Positions 1 through 7,421 of a DNA stretch of 10,483 nucleotides are shown here, in pieces. The DNA lies in contig NZ_JAIWNS010000102.1 of the NCBI RefSeq assembly GCF_020216685.1, positions 1-10,483 on the forward strand. The letters are read 5' to 3'. Under the pieces are notes generated by a model. The model saw nothing but the letters and a program-made list of their open reading frames with translations, searched no databases and was not told where the DNA came from. The stretch's first letter is position 1. Each line of letters begins with the position of its first letter. This DNA is from Methanospirillum hungatei. GTDB taxonomy: Archaea; Halobacteriota; Methanomicrobia; Methanomicrobiales; Methanospirillaceae. The translations under genes and the position numbers were made by a program.

Positions 1-1
1 T

Positions 2-475
2 CCGGAGAATGCGGAAGCCTGGAAACTGAAGGCAGAGATTGAACAGACACTTGGGAGAGAGGATGAAGCAGCCCAGGCGGTAAAAGAGGCACTCCGGCAG
101 ATCCCTGATGATCCGGGTCTGATGCTGGCACGGGTAAAATCCCTCTATGAGGCTGATTCATATGCAGAGGGACTGTCACTTGTCCGCCGGCTCATTGATA
201 AAACTCCGGAGAGTACTGAGGCATGGTCGTTGTATGCAGAACTGCTCTGGATGACTGCAGATCATAATGCCGCTGCGGCAGCATTTGACCGGATTTTAGC
301 TCTTGATGATACCAATGCCAAAGCCTGGTTTTTAAAAGGGGATTCTTTACAGAATGCAGGCCGGTTTGAAGAGGCGGCTGTTGCCCATGAGCGGGCGTTC
401 TCTTTAGGCGGGGACCCTTCTGTCGGACTGATGCTCTCAAAAAAGATGCGATATCTGCAGCAGAAGAAGGCCTGA
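2..475 (+). CDS. TPR repeat protein (C-terminal part, 5' end outside window)
   Basis: The frame is open from the first complete codon of the window to the TGA at 473-475, giving 157 residues of a longer protein. The sequence divides cleanly into four consecutive 34-residue tetratricopeptide repeats that begin at PENAEAW, PDDPGLM, PESTEAW and DTNAKAW. Each has the small/aromatic pattern of helix A (W..L/Y at positions 7-11) and the A..A/F pattern of helix B. A short Lys-rich tail (LQQKKA) follows. TPR arrays are protein-protein interaction scaffolds; nothing visible identifies the partner. The internal ATG at 122 is not a plausible start because the repeat register continues upstream of it. 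The gene converges on the phosphatase gene with 36 bases between stop codons. Confidence 0.85.
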   Translation, partial: PENAEAWKLKAEIEQTLGREDEAAQAVKEALRQIPDDPGLMLARVKSLYEADSYAEGLSLVRRLIDKTPESTEAWSLYAELLWMTADHNAAAAAFDRILALDDTNAKAWFLKGDSLQNAGRFEEAAVAHERAFSLGGDPSVGLMLSKKMRYLQQKKA

Positions 476-489
476 AATCCTCCCATAAA

Positions 490-511
490 CTGGATTTCAC
501 AATCCGGGGGT
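490..511. terminator. Possible terminator hairpin between convergent genes
   Basis: A 7-bp imperfect stem (490-496 with 501-507, one T-G wobble) with a 4-base loop TCAC lies between the TPR and phosphatase stop codons. It is followed on the plus strand by a short G run and then TTTATT. The position suits termination of the TPR transcript, but the T-tract is weak and archaeal termination usually relies on U-tracts alone. Confidence 0.3.
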
Positions 512-1027
512 TTATTCTCTCAGTGCCTGTTCTGCCCACAGTAAAAAGTCAGCCTGAGGACGGGTTTGCGGCCCGGCTCCTGCACTCCGCACTATCTTTT
601 CCGCAAGAGATCTCTCAATTCCTGATGCCATGAGCAGAGTGACAGCAAAAAGACCGGTTCTTCCTATCCCCATCCGGCAATGAACAAGGATAGAATCTCC
701 TTTTTTGAGGTGTTCTGCATATTTTTTTGCAAGTTTTAAAAGATCATCAGGCCGCTCTGGAACTCCGAAATCTGAAATCGGGAAGCATTCGATGGTAATT
801 GCCCGATCTTCGTTCCTGATCAGATCCATGTACTCCGGAGATATGCTGGCAATCTCATCAAAGCCAGGAAGAGATATTATCGTCTGAATATTTCGTTTTT
901 CCAGTTCTGATAGAAAGGTCCCTATGTCTTCATACCTGCCTGGCATAGGATGCAGGAACAAGGATCCAGGCAGGTGGTCAGGGAGGGCGACTTTCCTGAA
1001 TAGTAATCCTTTTGCCTCGAATTCCAT
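512..1027 (-). CDS. Dual-specificity / tyrosine-type protein phosphatase
   Basis: This is a 171-residue soluble protein with the cysteine-phosphatase signature HCRMGIGRTG at residues 116-125. Cys117 is the nucleophile and Arg123 the phosphate-binding Arg of the C-x5-R loop. Asp86, in ISDFGVP, is well placed as the general acid about 30 residues upstream. The size and the IISLPGFDEI segment resemble the compact DSP/CDKN3-like branch, which removes phosphate from Ser/Thr/Tyr residues or sometimes from small phosphorylated molecules. Substrate is unknown. The ATG at 1025-1027 has no Shine-Dalgarno site upstream but sits about 30 bases from a strong TATA box, so it is probably read from a leaderless or nearly leaderless mRNA. 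The gene is divergent from the surface-protein gene. Confidence 0.85.
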   Translation of the reverse strand: MEFEAKGLLFRKVALPDHLPGSLFLHPMPGRYEDIGTFLSELEKRNIQTIISLPGFDEIASISPEYMDLIRNEDRAITIECFPISDFGVPERPDDLLKLAKKYAEHLKKGDSILVHCRMGIGRTGLFAVTLLMASGIERSLAEKIVRSAGAGPQTRPQADFLLWAEQALRE

Positions 1028-1053
1028 GTATCTACACTATCAATATCTGCCGC

Positions 1054-1064
1054 TTTATATAAAA
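1054..1064 (-). promoter_or_regulatory. TATA box for the phosphatase gene
   Basis: On the minus strand this reads TTTTATATAAA, close to the archaeal TATA consensus. Its centre is about 31 bases from the ATG at 1027. With the usual 25-base spacing, transcription would start only a few bases before the ATG, which fits the missing Shine-Dalgarno site. Confidence 0.6.
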
Positions 1065-1139
1065 GTTGCCTGTATGGATCGGTTTTTTCTCACAGAACAC
1101 CGTCTTTTTGTTGGAAAATCAGAGCATCAGCCAAATCGC

Positions 1140-1148
1140 TTATATATT
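1140..1148 (+). promoter_or_regulatory. TATA box for the surface-protein gene
   Basis: TTATATATT on the plus strand predicts a start of transcription near 1170 and a leader of about 35 bases before the ATG at 1206. The leader contains GAGGAG at 1189-1194. The intergenic region 1028-1205 therefore holds two divergent promoters and no further gene. Confidence 0.5.
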
Positions 1149-1205
1149 CAGCCGACTACCATTCTTACAGCCATTGCGTGTGATAAACGAGGAGATGGGA
1201 ACCAG

Positions 1206-2918
1206 ATGAGGGAAAGGGGTAGTATGAGGGCATGGGTACCGGGTATCCTGAGCATTCTTATATTCTGTATGATCCTGCCATTCTGTTGTGGTGCAGGAAC
1301 TCCTGTTCAGCAGGTGCAGAATCAGGTTGTGATCTTTTCCGGCCAGATTCCATATGGGGATGGAAATGTGTCAATACGGGCTGATTCCGGGGCTTTGTAT
1401 CAGATTCCTGCTATGACGCCGGGGGGGATTATCCAGGCACTGGCTGGGACCGGTATGATTTCCAGTTATCGGATCGGGGATGAGCTGATTGATAAACGGG
1501 GTATTTTCACCCTTGACGGGGTAAATTCTTACCAGGTGACTGAACATGATGCCTGGTTTGTTCTGGTGAATGGTGTTCAGCTGAGAGAATACCTCCTTCC
1601 TTCTGTAGAAGGGCTGAATACCTATCTCCTGAAGGATGGCGACGACGTTCTTTTCGCGTACGGTGATCCGACCCTGCCTGCCAGTGCTGCGAAAGCCCTT
1701 ATCTGGGTTCAGGTGGGGAGCAAGAATGGGGTGATGCAATTTGTCTCTCCTTCTGCCATGATGGGCCAGTATGTTATATCACAGATACCGGTCATATCAA
1801 CCCCCGCTCCCACAGTTGCTCCCGTGGTAGAGGCTACTGCTGTTCCGACCCCCGTTTCTCCCGTCGTTCCTGTCGTAGAGTCTACTGCTGTTCCAAGTCC
1901 GGTTCCTCCTACCGTTCCTGTAGTTGAGGCCACGGTTGTATCTCCTCCAGTTGCTCCCGTCGTTCCTGTCGTAGAGTCTACTGCTGTTCCAAGTCCGGTT
2001 CCTCCTACCGTTCCTGTAGTTGAGGCCACAGTGGTTTCTCCTCCAGTTCCTACTACCGTTCCCGTGGTAGAGTCCACGGTTGTTTCTCCTCCTGCTCCTC
2101 CCGTCGTTCCTGTCGTAGAGTCTACTGCCGTTCCAAGTCCAGTTCCTACTACCGTTCCCGTGGTAGAGTCCACGGTTGTTTCTCCTCCAGTTGCTCCCGC
2201 CGTTCCTGTTGTAGAGTCTACTGCGGTTCCAAGTCCGGTTCCTACCACCGTTCCCGTGGTAGAGGCCACGGTTGTATCTCCTCCAGTTGCTCCCGCCGTT
2301 CCTGTTGTAGAGTCTACTGCGGTTCCAAGTCCAGTTCCTACCACCGTTCCCCTAGTTGAGGCCACAGTGGTTTCTACTCCTGTTCCCCCTCCCCCGGCAG
2401 AAGTCTCCCCGGTTATGACACCCACAGAGGAACCGGTGAATGAAACCGGAAATATCACCGATATCACGGATCTGGTCGAAGGGCTCCCTGAGCCAACACC
2501 CACTGCACAGAAGGAAGATAACCGGATGATCTATTCAGGTGTACTTGCCCTCCCGGAGGGAACCGTAAATGTCACGGATAGTTCTGGGATTGAGTACGAG
2601 ATACCGGTGAACACTCCGCTCGGAGTCCTTCACATGCTTCTTATTGACAAAAAGATTCAGAATCTGTGTATCGATGACCGGGGTATGCATAAGGGAGGCA
2701 TCTTAATTCTGGAAGGAATTAATGAATTTTTCAACACAGCAACAAAAGTGTGGTTTGTCAGAGTAAATGGAGAACTTCTGGAAGATTATGCAGAACCAAA
2801 AACCGATGGTCTGAATCTCTACTTACTCATGGCCGGAGATACCGTCTCATATTATTACGGGAATCCCAGCGGATCACTGCAGGATGCAGAAGCAATGATA
2901 GTTGTGACACTTGGGTAA
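1206..2918 (+). CDS. Secreted two-domain surface protein with proline-rich repeat stalk (DUF4430-like domains)
   Basis: The 570-residue product starts with a signal peptide (basic MRERGSMR, hydrophobic core about 11-27, likely cleavage after the CCGA/CCGAG stretch near 28-31). Domain 1 (about 41-170) and domain 2 (about 440-569) are homologous. They share (F/Y)SG, Y-x-IP-x-x-TP, D-x-RG, WFVxVNG, GLNxYLL and the GD-x-V...YG(D/N)P end, resembling DUF4430/transcobalamin-C-like domains of archaeal surface proteins. Residues 204-395 are twelve 16-residue repeats (VPVVESTAVPSPVPP type), a likely extended and possibly O-glycosylated rod. N-glycosylation sequons occur at N54, N412, N416 and N455. No C-terminal membrane anchor or sorting tail is seen, so how it stays on the cell is unclear. 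ATG 1224, preceded by AGGGGT, is an alternative start that keeps the signal peptide. The open frame continues upstream to 924, but that part antisenses the phosphatase and is unlikely to be coding. Ligand and function are unknown. Confidence 0.85.
   Translation: MRERGSMRAWVPGILSILIFCMILPFCCGAGTPVQQVQNQVVIFSGQIPYGDGNVSIRADSGALYQIPAMTPGGIIQALAGTGMISSYRIGDELIDKRGIFTLDGVNSYQVTEHDAWFVLVNGVQLREYLLPSVEGLNTYLLKDGDDVLFAYGDPTLPASAAKALIWVQVGSKNGVMQFVSPSAMMGQYVISQIPVISTPAPTVAPVVEATAVPTPVSPVVPVVESTAVPSPVPPTVPVVEATVVSPPVAPVVPVVESTAVPSPVPPTVPVVEATVVSPPVPTTVPVVESTVVSPPAPPVVPVVESTAVPSPVPTTVPVVESTVVSPPVAPAVPVVESTAVPSPVPTTVPVVEATVVSPPVAPAVPVVESTAVPSPVPTTVPLVEATVVSTPVPPPPAEVSPVMTPTEEPVNETGNITDITDLVEGLPEPTPTAQKEDNRMIYSGVLALPEGTVNVTDSSGIEYEIPVNTPLGVLHMLLIDKKIQNLCIDDRGMHKGGILILEGINEFFNTATKVWFVRVNGELLEDYAEPKTDGLNLYLLMAGDTVSYYYGNPSGSLQDAEAMIVVTLG
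1815..2390 (+). repeat. Tandem 48-bp coding repeats (12 units, 96-bp higher-order period)
   Basis: Twelve consecutive in-frame 48-bp units encode two alternating 16-residue types, (V/A)VPVVESTAVPSPVP(P/T) and TVPVVE(A/S)TVVSPPV-x-x. The units at 1863 and 1959 are identical over 48 bases. Those at 2199 and 2295 differ by one base. Alternation gives a 96-bp higher-order repeat. Near identity at synonymous sites shows recent duplication or gene conversion, so copy number probably varies between strains. Confidence 0.9.
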
Positions 2919-2919
2919 T

Positions 2920-3441
2920 TTACTTCCACCTGGAGAGATCTTTGGTAAATACCCTGACCATCTCTTCTGCTTTTTCAGGTTTCAGATCAAACATCTGTGC
3001 AAGCATCGGAGTGCATTTCTGAACCATTCCTTCGTGAGTGAGGTCAGGTTCGGTAAATACTCCATTCTGATAACAGTTGATACAATAGGTAGAACTCTCC
3101 TTCCCGTCCTTTTCTGTCCCGGCATCAGCACTGGTAAAGAGGGGCATACCACAACTCTGACAGTTAGGGACAATTCTTCCGCTCCATCGTTTCAGCGTCT
3201 GTATCTGACCGGTCATGAACATCCTGGCCTTATCCATGGGCATTCCATACATCTGTGAGATCATACCGGCACCCAGTTCTGCAATACCTTCCACGGTTGC
3301 ATCAGGGTCGGTGAATTCACCGTTCTGGTAGCAGTAAGTACAGTAGATAGACGATCTGCTGCCATCCTTCTCTGTTCCACAGTCCTCATCTTTGACAAGC
3401 GGCATTGCGCAGCTCTGACATACAAAAACCTGCTTTGACAT
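2920..3441 (-). CDS. Tandem putative zinc-ribbon protein (two PF12674-like units)
   Basis: The 173-residue soluble protein is an internal duplication. Unit 1 (about 8-86) has CQSC-AMPL, GTEKDG, YCTYCYQNG and ends QTLKRW. Unit 2 (about 94-172) has CQSCGMPL, GTEKDG, YCINCYQNG and ends KDLSRW. Predicted metal ligands are C8, C11, C34, C37 and C94, C97, C120, C123, with an extra C21 in unit 1. This matches the 'putative zinc ribbon' family, whose molecular function is not established. The ATG at 3441 follows GGAGAGAGAG, a good ribosome site. Its stop is one base from the stop of the surface-protein gene, so the two transcripts must overlap at their 3' ends. Confidence 0.85.
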   Translation of the reverse strand: MSKQVFVCQSCAMPLVKDEDCGTEKDGSRSSIYCTYCYQNGEFTDPDATVEGIAELGAGMISQMYGMPMDKARMFMTGQIQTLKRWSGRIVPNCQSCGMPLFTSADAGTEKDGKESSTYCINCYQNGVFTEPDLTHEGMVQKCTPMLAQMFDLKPEKAEEMVRVFTKDLSRWK

Positions 3442-3530
3442 CTCTCTCTCCTTCAGGTCAGGAATATCTCTCTTACTGGAGGGTCAATCCTTTTTCTCTA
3501 ACCTGACTCATGAGCGTTTTTCTCAAGGGG

Positions 3531-3537
3531 TATATAA
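3531..3537 (-). promoter_or_regulatory. Likely TATA box for the zinc-ribbon gene
   Basis: The minus strand reads TTATATA preceded by CAAAATG, a purine-rich BRE-like stretch, and lies about 90 bases before the ATG at 3441. The same AT core could serve the plus strand (rubredoxin) with a leader of about 100 bases, so the direction is uncertain. The region 3442-3659 holds no gene that I can support. Confidence 0.4.
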
Positions 3538-3659
3538 CATTTTGATATACGGGGTGAAAGTGAAAAACCGGGTGACCATCTGAATCAGATTTTCTGTATT
3601 GCAAATCCTGCCCTATTTGATTCGGATCCTTCATTACCCCGTACGACAGATATTCTGAT

Positions 3660-3824
3660 ATGGCAGCATGGGTGTGTACGAAATGCGGATATGTATATGA
3701 TGAGCGGTTCGGAGATCCAGAGCACGGTATTATCGCAGGAACATTATTTGAAAAGATACCAGATACCTGGGTATGTCCGCGATGTAAAGCGGCAAAGCCG
3801 TTTTTTGCGAAGAAGAAAGTATAG
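3660..3824 (+). CDS. Rubredoxin
   Basis: This 54-residue protein has the two iron-binding knuckles C6-x2-C9-G and C39-P-x-C42. It also has the rubredoxin core residues: aromatic W4, Y11 and Y13 (GYVYD), the GDPEHGI segment, F30, and DTW37 before the second knuckle. Rubredoxins carry one electron on a single Fe(Cys)4 centre, in anaerobes often to rubrerythrin, flavodiiron protein or superoxide reductase. None of those partners is in the window. The second knuckle ends CPRCK instead of the usual CPxCG, and the tail is basic (AKKKV) where rubredoxins are usually acidic. No clear Shine-Dalgarno site precedes the ATG. It ends three bases from the convergent DUF454 gene. Confidence 0.88.
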   Translation: MAAWVCTKCGYVYDERFGDPEHGIIAGTLFEKIPDTWVCPRCKAAKPFFAKKKV

Positions 3825-3827
3825 ATT

Positions 3828-4250
3828 TTATTCTTTTTCTAGGTTCCATGGCTGTGGTTTCATGGTATAAAGTCCGATACTGACTGATAATGCAATGATC
3901 AGAAGAATGATGCGGATGATGTCAGTTCTGATCCAGAAAAGAATGGTGCATCCAATTACCACCCAGAGCAGAAGGATTGTTCCTATACGTGACTTCAGGG
4001 ACATGCCCTTCCCGCTGGTATACTGACTAATATATTGACCAAAAACCCGGTGATTCATGATCCAGGTATAAAACCTCTCTGATCCCCTTGCATAACAGAG
4101 AACGGCCAGCAGGAGAAAGGGGGTTGTTGGAAGGAGCGGGAGGAAAATTCCTATTACCGCTGTGATGACAAAAACCGTTCCTAAAGCGGTATAACCTATC
4201 CGTGCATACCTGCAGGGCACAAGGCATATCTTTTCAGGTATCTCTATCAT
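3828..4250 (-). CDS. DUF454 / YbaN-like inner-membrane protein
   Basis: The 140-residue protein has the family hallmark LPLLPTTPFLLLA at 37-49. ARGSERFYTWIMNHRVFGQYI follows, matching the conserved SxRxxxWLLxHRxFG element. Hydrophobic segments lie at about 18-36, 41-53, 88-107 and 110-128. The family is widespread in bacteria and some archaea and its function is not established. The only ATG consistent with the family length is 4248-4250. A weak AAAGG lies about 10 bases upstream. It is divergent from the histidine kinase gene across a 100-base spacer. Confidence 0.85.
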   Translation of the reverse strand: MIEIPEKICLVPCRYARIGYTALGTVFVITAVIGIFLPLLPTTPFLLLAVLCYARGSERFYTWIMNHRVFGQYISQYTSGKGMSLKSRIGTILLLWVVIGCTILFWIRTDIIRIILLIIALSVSIGLYTMKPQPWNLEKE

Positions 4251-4298
4251 AGTATCAGGGCCTTTTGCCAGATCCTCTCAGAGATCGTAGTGGGAACG

Positions 4299-4307
4299 GA
4301 TAAATAC
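4299..4307 (+). promoter_or_regulatory. Candidate TATA box for the histidine kinase gene
   Basis: GATAAATAC, preceded by GGAACG, lies about 50 bases before the GTG at 4351, predicting a leader of roughly 20-25 bases that contains AGGAAG. The reverse complement GTATTTATC could also serve the divergent DUF454 gene. Confidence 0.35.
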
Positions 4308-4350
4308 GTTCTTTACAGAAGAAACTCAAATACATCCACAAGGAAGAACA

Positions 4351-6762
4351 GTGCCGGACAGTTCTGAAAAACCAGGAAAAATATCCCGTATCAGATTTTC
4401 TTTTCCTGTACTGGTAATGATAATCCTGACCACTGTTTTCATTCTGGTAATCTTTCTGATGTCTGTCATTACCTATGAGCAGACAAATCAGCATCTGCAT
4501 GATACCTGGGAGAGTGAAGTACAACATAATGAGCACCATCTGAAGAGCTCCTTGCAGCTGATTAATCAGGGTCTCCTCCTCTTTGATCATACCTTTGACA
4601 AATCCATGAAAGAGCAGTTCTCCATATTTCTTGACGCGTATAACCAGTCCGGAGCCGATCCTGCAAGGATGAATGTGACAGATATAAAAAGCAGGTTCAG
4701 CCCGGACGTGATCGATATCGCGGATGTTTATATCATTGATGAGAACGGGATCGTGATTGATGCTACCTATATTGGAGATATCGGTCTTGATTTTAAAAAA
4801 TGGCCAAATGTATACGAAGTAATCACCCGGATACGAAATGGCTCGGTTTTTGAAGCCGACCGGGCAGTATATGGATTCAGCTCGGTGAAGGAATCACGGA
4901 AATTTGCTTATTACCCTACTCCGGATCATCGGTATCTGCTGGAAATTTCATATTTTATCCGCGACTTTACTGAAGATCGGAGGAATTTTTCCTATGCCAA
5001 TGTTATGCGATCCTTTGTGAATGAAACACCCCACCTCCGTTCAGTGACATTATATGATTCCATGTTCAGGACGCTGTGGAGCATGGATGATCATAAGAGG
5101 CCATCAGATCCAGCTGCTATTGAGTATGTTCAGAAGGTCTTTCAGGGTGCTGAGCGGATAAAAATCTCTGATCCGGTGAATTCCTCAGAAACATATTATT
5201 ATTTTATTGATATCTCTGATGATAAGACGGCATCGGGAACGATGCTTGACATGGTTGCACGGATTGAATATGATACTGCGGTGATGCAACGGCATCTTGA
5301 CTCGATACGGTTATTCCATGTACTCGTTGCACTTTTTGCCGGGCTGCTCGGATTTTTCATCGCATATCTGCTGGCTTATCATATCACACGGCCGATTCAC
5401 CGGATAATTGATGATATTAACCTGATAGCCCATGGGGATTTGAATCACCGGGTATCCTACTCCGGGAGTCATGAATTTTCTAAGCTTGAAACAAGTCTGA
5501 ACCTTCTGATCTCTCATCTCAATGATCTGATATCCAGTCTTCAGGAGAAAGAACATCATCTCAGGGAGAGTAAGGAGGAGTATCAGCGTCTTGTGGAGAA
5601 GCTGAATGAAGGCATCTGGATTGTTGATCAGGATGAAAAGACAACCTTTGTCAATACCCGGATGGCTGAAATGCTGGAGGCTTCTCCTGAAGATCTTATC
5701 GGGAGAAGTACATTTGATATCATTCATCCCTCTTATCACGAAATTATCCGCGAAAAGATGAAGAACCGGAAGCAGGGTCTGTCAGAGCGGTATGAAATTT
5801 CCCTGGTTACCGCAAAGAATCGCCAGATTATTGCAGAGATATCAGCATCACCCTCATTTGATCCCTATGGCCGGTATACCGGGTCATTTGGTGTTGTCAC
5901 CGATATCACCCAGAGAAAAGAGAATGAGCAGAAGATCCGGTTATATGCCCTGCAGATGGAAGAGCGGACAAAAGAACTTGAGGCAGTACGGGATCAGCTC
6001 TTTCAGATAAATGCGGATCTTGACCGGATAGTGCAGGCCAGAACTGAAGAGGTGATGAGGCTTTTAGAGCAGAAGAATGATTTTATCATGCAGCTTGGTC
6101 ATGATCTCCGGACGCCGCTGACCCCCATCCTCGGGCTTTTACCAAGGCTTTGTGAACTGGATGGTGAGGAGCATGCGAACATGGTCCGGATCATTGAGAG
6201 AAATGCCCGGCATATTCAGAATATCGCATCGAAATCCCTGAAATTAGCAAGGCTGAACTCACTGGATTATATTCCTGAATGTGATGATATTGATCTTGCA
6301 GAGACCATCCGGGCAGTTCTTGAGATCAACCGGATGTCACTCAGACAGGCGCATATAAAAACTCAGGTTGAGGTACCTGAAGGCTGCATCATTCAGGGAG
6401 ATCAGATTCTTATTCAGGAACTGATTGATAATCTTGTCTCAAATTCTATTAAGTTTTCAAAACCGTCAGGCGGATGCATCCGGATTCAGGTCAAGAGAGA
6501 TGACGATACCGTAACGGTCACGGTGCAGGATACCGGGATAGGACTCATGGCTGGTGAAGAGGTTTTGATTTTTGAGGAGTTTTATAAATCAGACCGGTCA
6601 CGGCATGATAAGAGTTCAACAGGCCTGGGTCTTGCAATCTGCCGGAAGATCGTCCAGAAACATCATGGGACCATTATTGCATCAAGCGACGGCCCAGATC
6701 AGGGAACTACATTTACCATCGTCCTTCCTATCAGGTGTAATACTCCAGGCAATCAGCAGTAA
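4351..6762 (+). CDS. Membrane sensor histidine kinase (sensor-HAMP-PAS-HisKA-HATPase)
   Basis: The 803-residue protein starts with GTG, chosen because AGGAAG lies about 5 bases upstream and TM1 follows at about 17-40. An extracytoplasmic region of about 280 residues (41-320) comes next. Its stretch around IIDENGIVIDATYIG and YYPTPDHRYLLEIS looks Cache-like, so a small-molecule sensor is likely, but the ligand is unknown. TM2 is about 321-343 and HAMP about 344-397 (TRPIH). A PAS domain spans about 406-525 and a coiled-coil linker about 526-575. HisKA has phospho-acceptor His584 (GHDLRTPL). The ATPase has an N-box (N694, N698), a G1 box DTGIG at 727-731 and a G2 box TGLGLAI from 757. All catalytic motifs are intact, so it should autophosphorylate and pass phosphate to a receiver. 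It has no receiver of its own; the convergent cluster supplies several. Its TAA directly abuts the SRAP gene stop. Confidence 0.92.
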   Translation: MPDSSEKPGKISRIRFSFPVLVMIILTTVFILVIFLMSVITYEQTNQHLHDTWESEVQHNEHHLKSSLQLINQGLLLFDHTFDKSMKEQFSIFLDAYNQSGADPARMNVTDIKSRFSPDVIDIADVYIIDENGIVIDATYIGDIGLDFKKWPNVYEVITRIRNGSVFEADRAVYGFSSVKESRKFAYYPTPDHRYLLEISYFIRDFTEDRRNFSYANVMRSFVNETPHLRSVTLYDSMFRTLWSMDDHKRPSDPAAIEYVQKVFQGAERIKISDPVNSSETYYYFIDISDDKTASGTMLDMVARIEYDTAVMQRHLDSIRLFHVLVALFAGLLGFFIAYLLAYHITRPIHRIIDDINLIAHGDLNHRVSYSGSHEFSKLETSLNLLISHLNDLISSLQEKEHHLRESKEEYQRLVEKLNEGIWIVDQDEKTTFVNTRMAEMLEASPEDLIGRSTFDIIHPSYHEIIREKMKNRKQGLSERYEISLVTAKNRQIIAEISASPSFDPYGRYTGSFGVVTDITQRKENEQKIRLYALQMEERTKELEAVRDQLFQINADLDRIVQARTEEVMRLLEQKNDFIMQLGHDLRTPLTPILGLLPRLCELDGEEHANMVRIIERNARHIQNIASKSLKLARLNSLDYIPECDDIDLAETIRAVLEINRMSLRQAHIKTQVEVPEGCIIQGDQILIQELIDNLVSNSIKFSKPSGGCIRIQVKRDDDTVTVTVQDTGIGLMAGEEVLIFEEFYKSDRSRHDKSSTGLGLAICRKIVQKHHGTIIASSDGPDQGTTFTIVLPIRCNTPGNQQ

Positions 6763-7419
6763 TTACGCCGGCTCTGTCATGTCCAGGGTTCTCTGGGCAT
6801 TTTTCATGACCACCGGTCTGATAAGGTCCGGCCCTTCCCTGCCTGGTTTGTTTACCAGATCTGATACCCGGTGCATCCGGTACTCTGAACTATCATACCT
6901 CATAGACTCTGCCGGATCTTTCCCGGTAAGGTATTCCTCTTCTCCCTGTTGCGAGAGGACCAGGGGCATACGGGAATGAATCTCCTGTATTGGTCCTGTT
7001 GCTTCTGTGGTCAGGATAACCATCTCATGACCTGCATGCATGGTTCGTACAAGGCCGGCAAAAGAGATGATGGGAACGTCAGGAAGATAGATGTACCATG
7101 GCTCCTTTTTTCCTCCGACCGACTTCCATTCATAATATCCGGAAGCGGGAATGAGGCATCGTCCTGATTGCAGGTGGGATTTGAAGAGAGGTTTCTCCTG
7201 AATACTCTCTATTCTGGCATTTATTACCCTTCCTTTCAACCCTTGTGAGAAACCAAAATTCCCAACCAGTATTTCCGTATGATTCTGATGGGAAATGACT
7301 GCAGGTATCGGTTCTGAAGGGGCAACATTATATCTGGGGAAGAAGAATGCAGGGGCTGATACGTGGTATCGCTCTGCCAGCTCACCTGGGGATGCAGCAA
7401 TACAATATCTTCCACACAT
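6763..7419 (-). CDS. SRAP domain protein (YedK/HMCES family)
   Basis: The 218-residue protein begins MCGRY. After Met removal, Cys2 becomes the N-terminal nucleophile that forms a thiazolidine crosslink with abasic sites in single-stranded DNA. Other active-site residues are present: N31 in RYNVAPS, NARIES at 67-72, E97 in GYYEW and H148 in HSRMPL. The usual WGL(I/V)PxW segment is replaced by the shorter FGFSQGLKG, so DNA contacts may differ. The start at 7419 is certain by family logic, since Cys must be residue 2. It is also supported by GGAGTGA at 7422-7428. The stop codon of the upstream receiver-PAS gene overlaps that ribosome site and only two bases separate the genes, indicating translational coupling. 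Confidence 0.92.
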   Translation of the reverse strand: MCGRYCIAASPGELAERYHVSAPAFFFPRYNVAPSEPIPAVISHQNHTEILVGNFGFSQGLKGRVINARIESIQEKPLFKSHLQSGRCLIPASGYYEWKSVGGKKEPWYIYLPDVPIISFAGLVRTMHAGHEMVILTTEATGPIQEIHSRMPLVLSQQGEEEYLTGKDPAESMRYDSSEYRMHRVSDLVNKPGREGPDLIRPVVMKNAQRTLDMTEPA

Positions 7420-7421
7420 GC

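Noticed and set aside
924..1205. Upstream extension of the surface-protein reading frame
   Set aside because: It overlaps the phosphatase gene antisense and both promoters, and would bury the signal peptide inside the protein.
1371..1739. Minus-strand open frame within domain 1 of the surface protein
   Set aside because: It is antisense to a conserved secreted domain, with no promoter, ribosome site or recognisable motif.
1815..2390. CRISPR array
   Set aside because: The 48-bp repeats are directly contiguous without unique spacers and encode an in-frame protein stalk.
1709..2503. Long open frame on the minus strand (Gly/Thr/Val-rich repeats) across the repeat region
   Set aside because: It is the exact antisense of the Pro/Val-rich stalk. 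Codon repetition keeps it open, and it has no ribosome site, domain or promoter.
3442..3659. Small ORF in the zinc-ribbon/rubredoxin spacer (for example ATG at 3510)
   Set aside because: It gives only about 11 codons, crosses the TATA region and has no ribosome site.
5311..5739. Minus-strand open frame inside the histidine kinase
   Set aside because: It is antisense to the TM2-HAMP-PAS region, which has clear domain motifs, and the antisense product shows no recognisable features.
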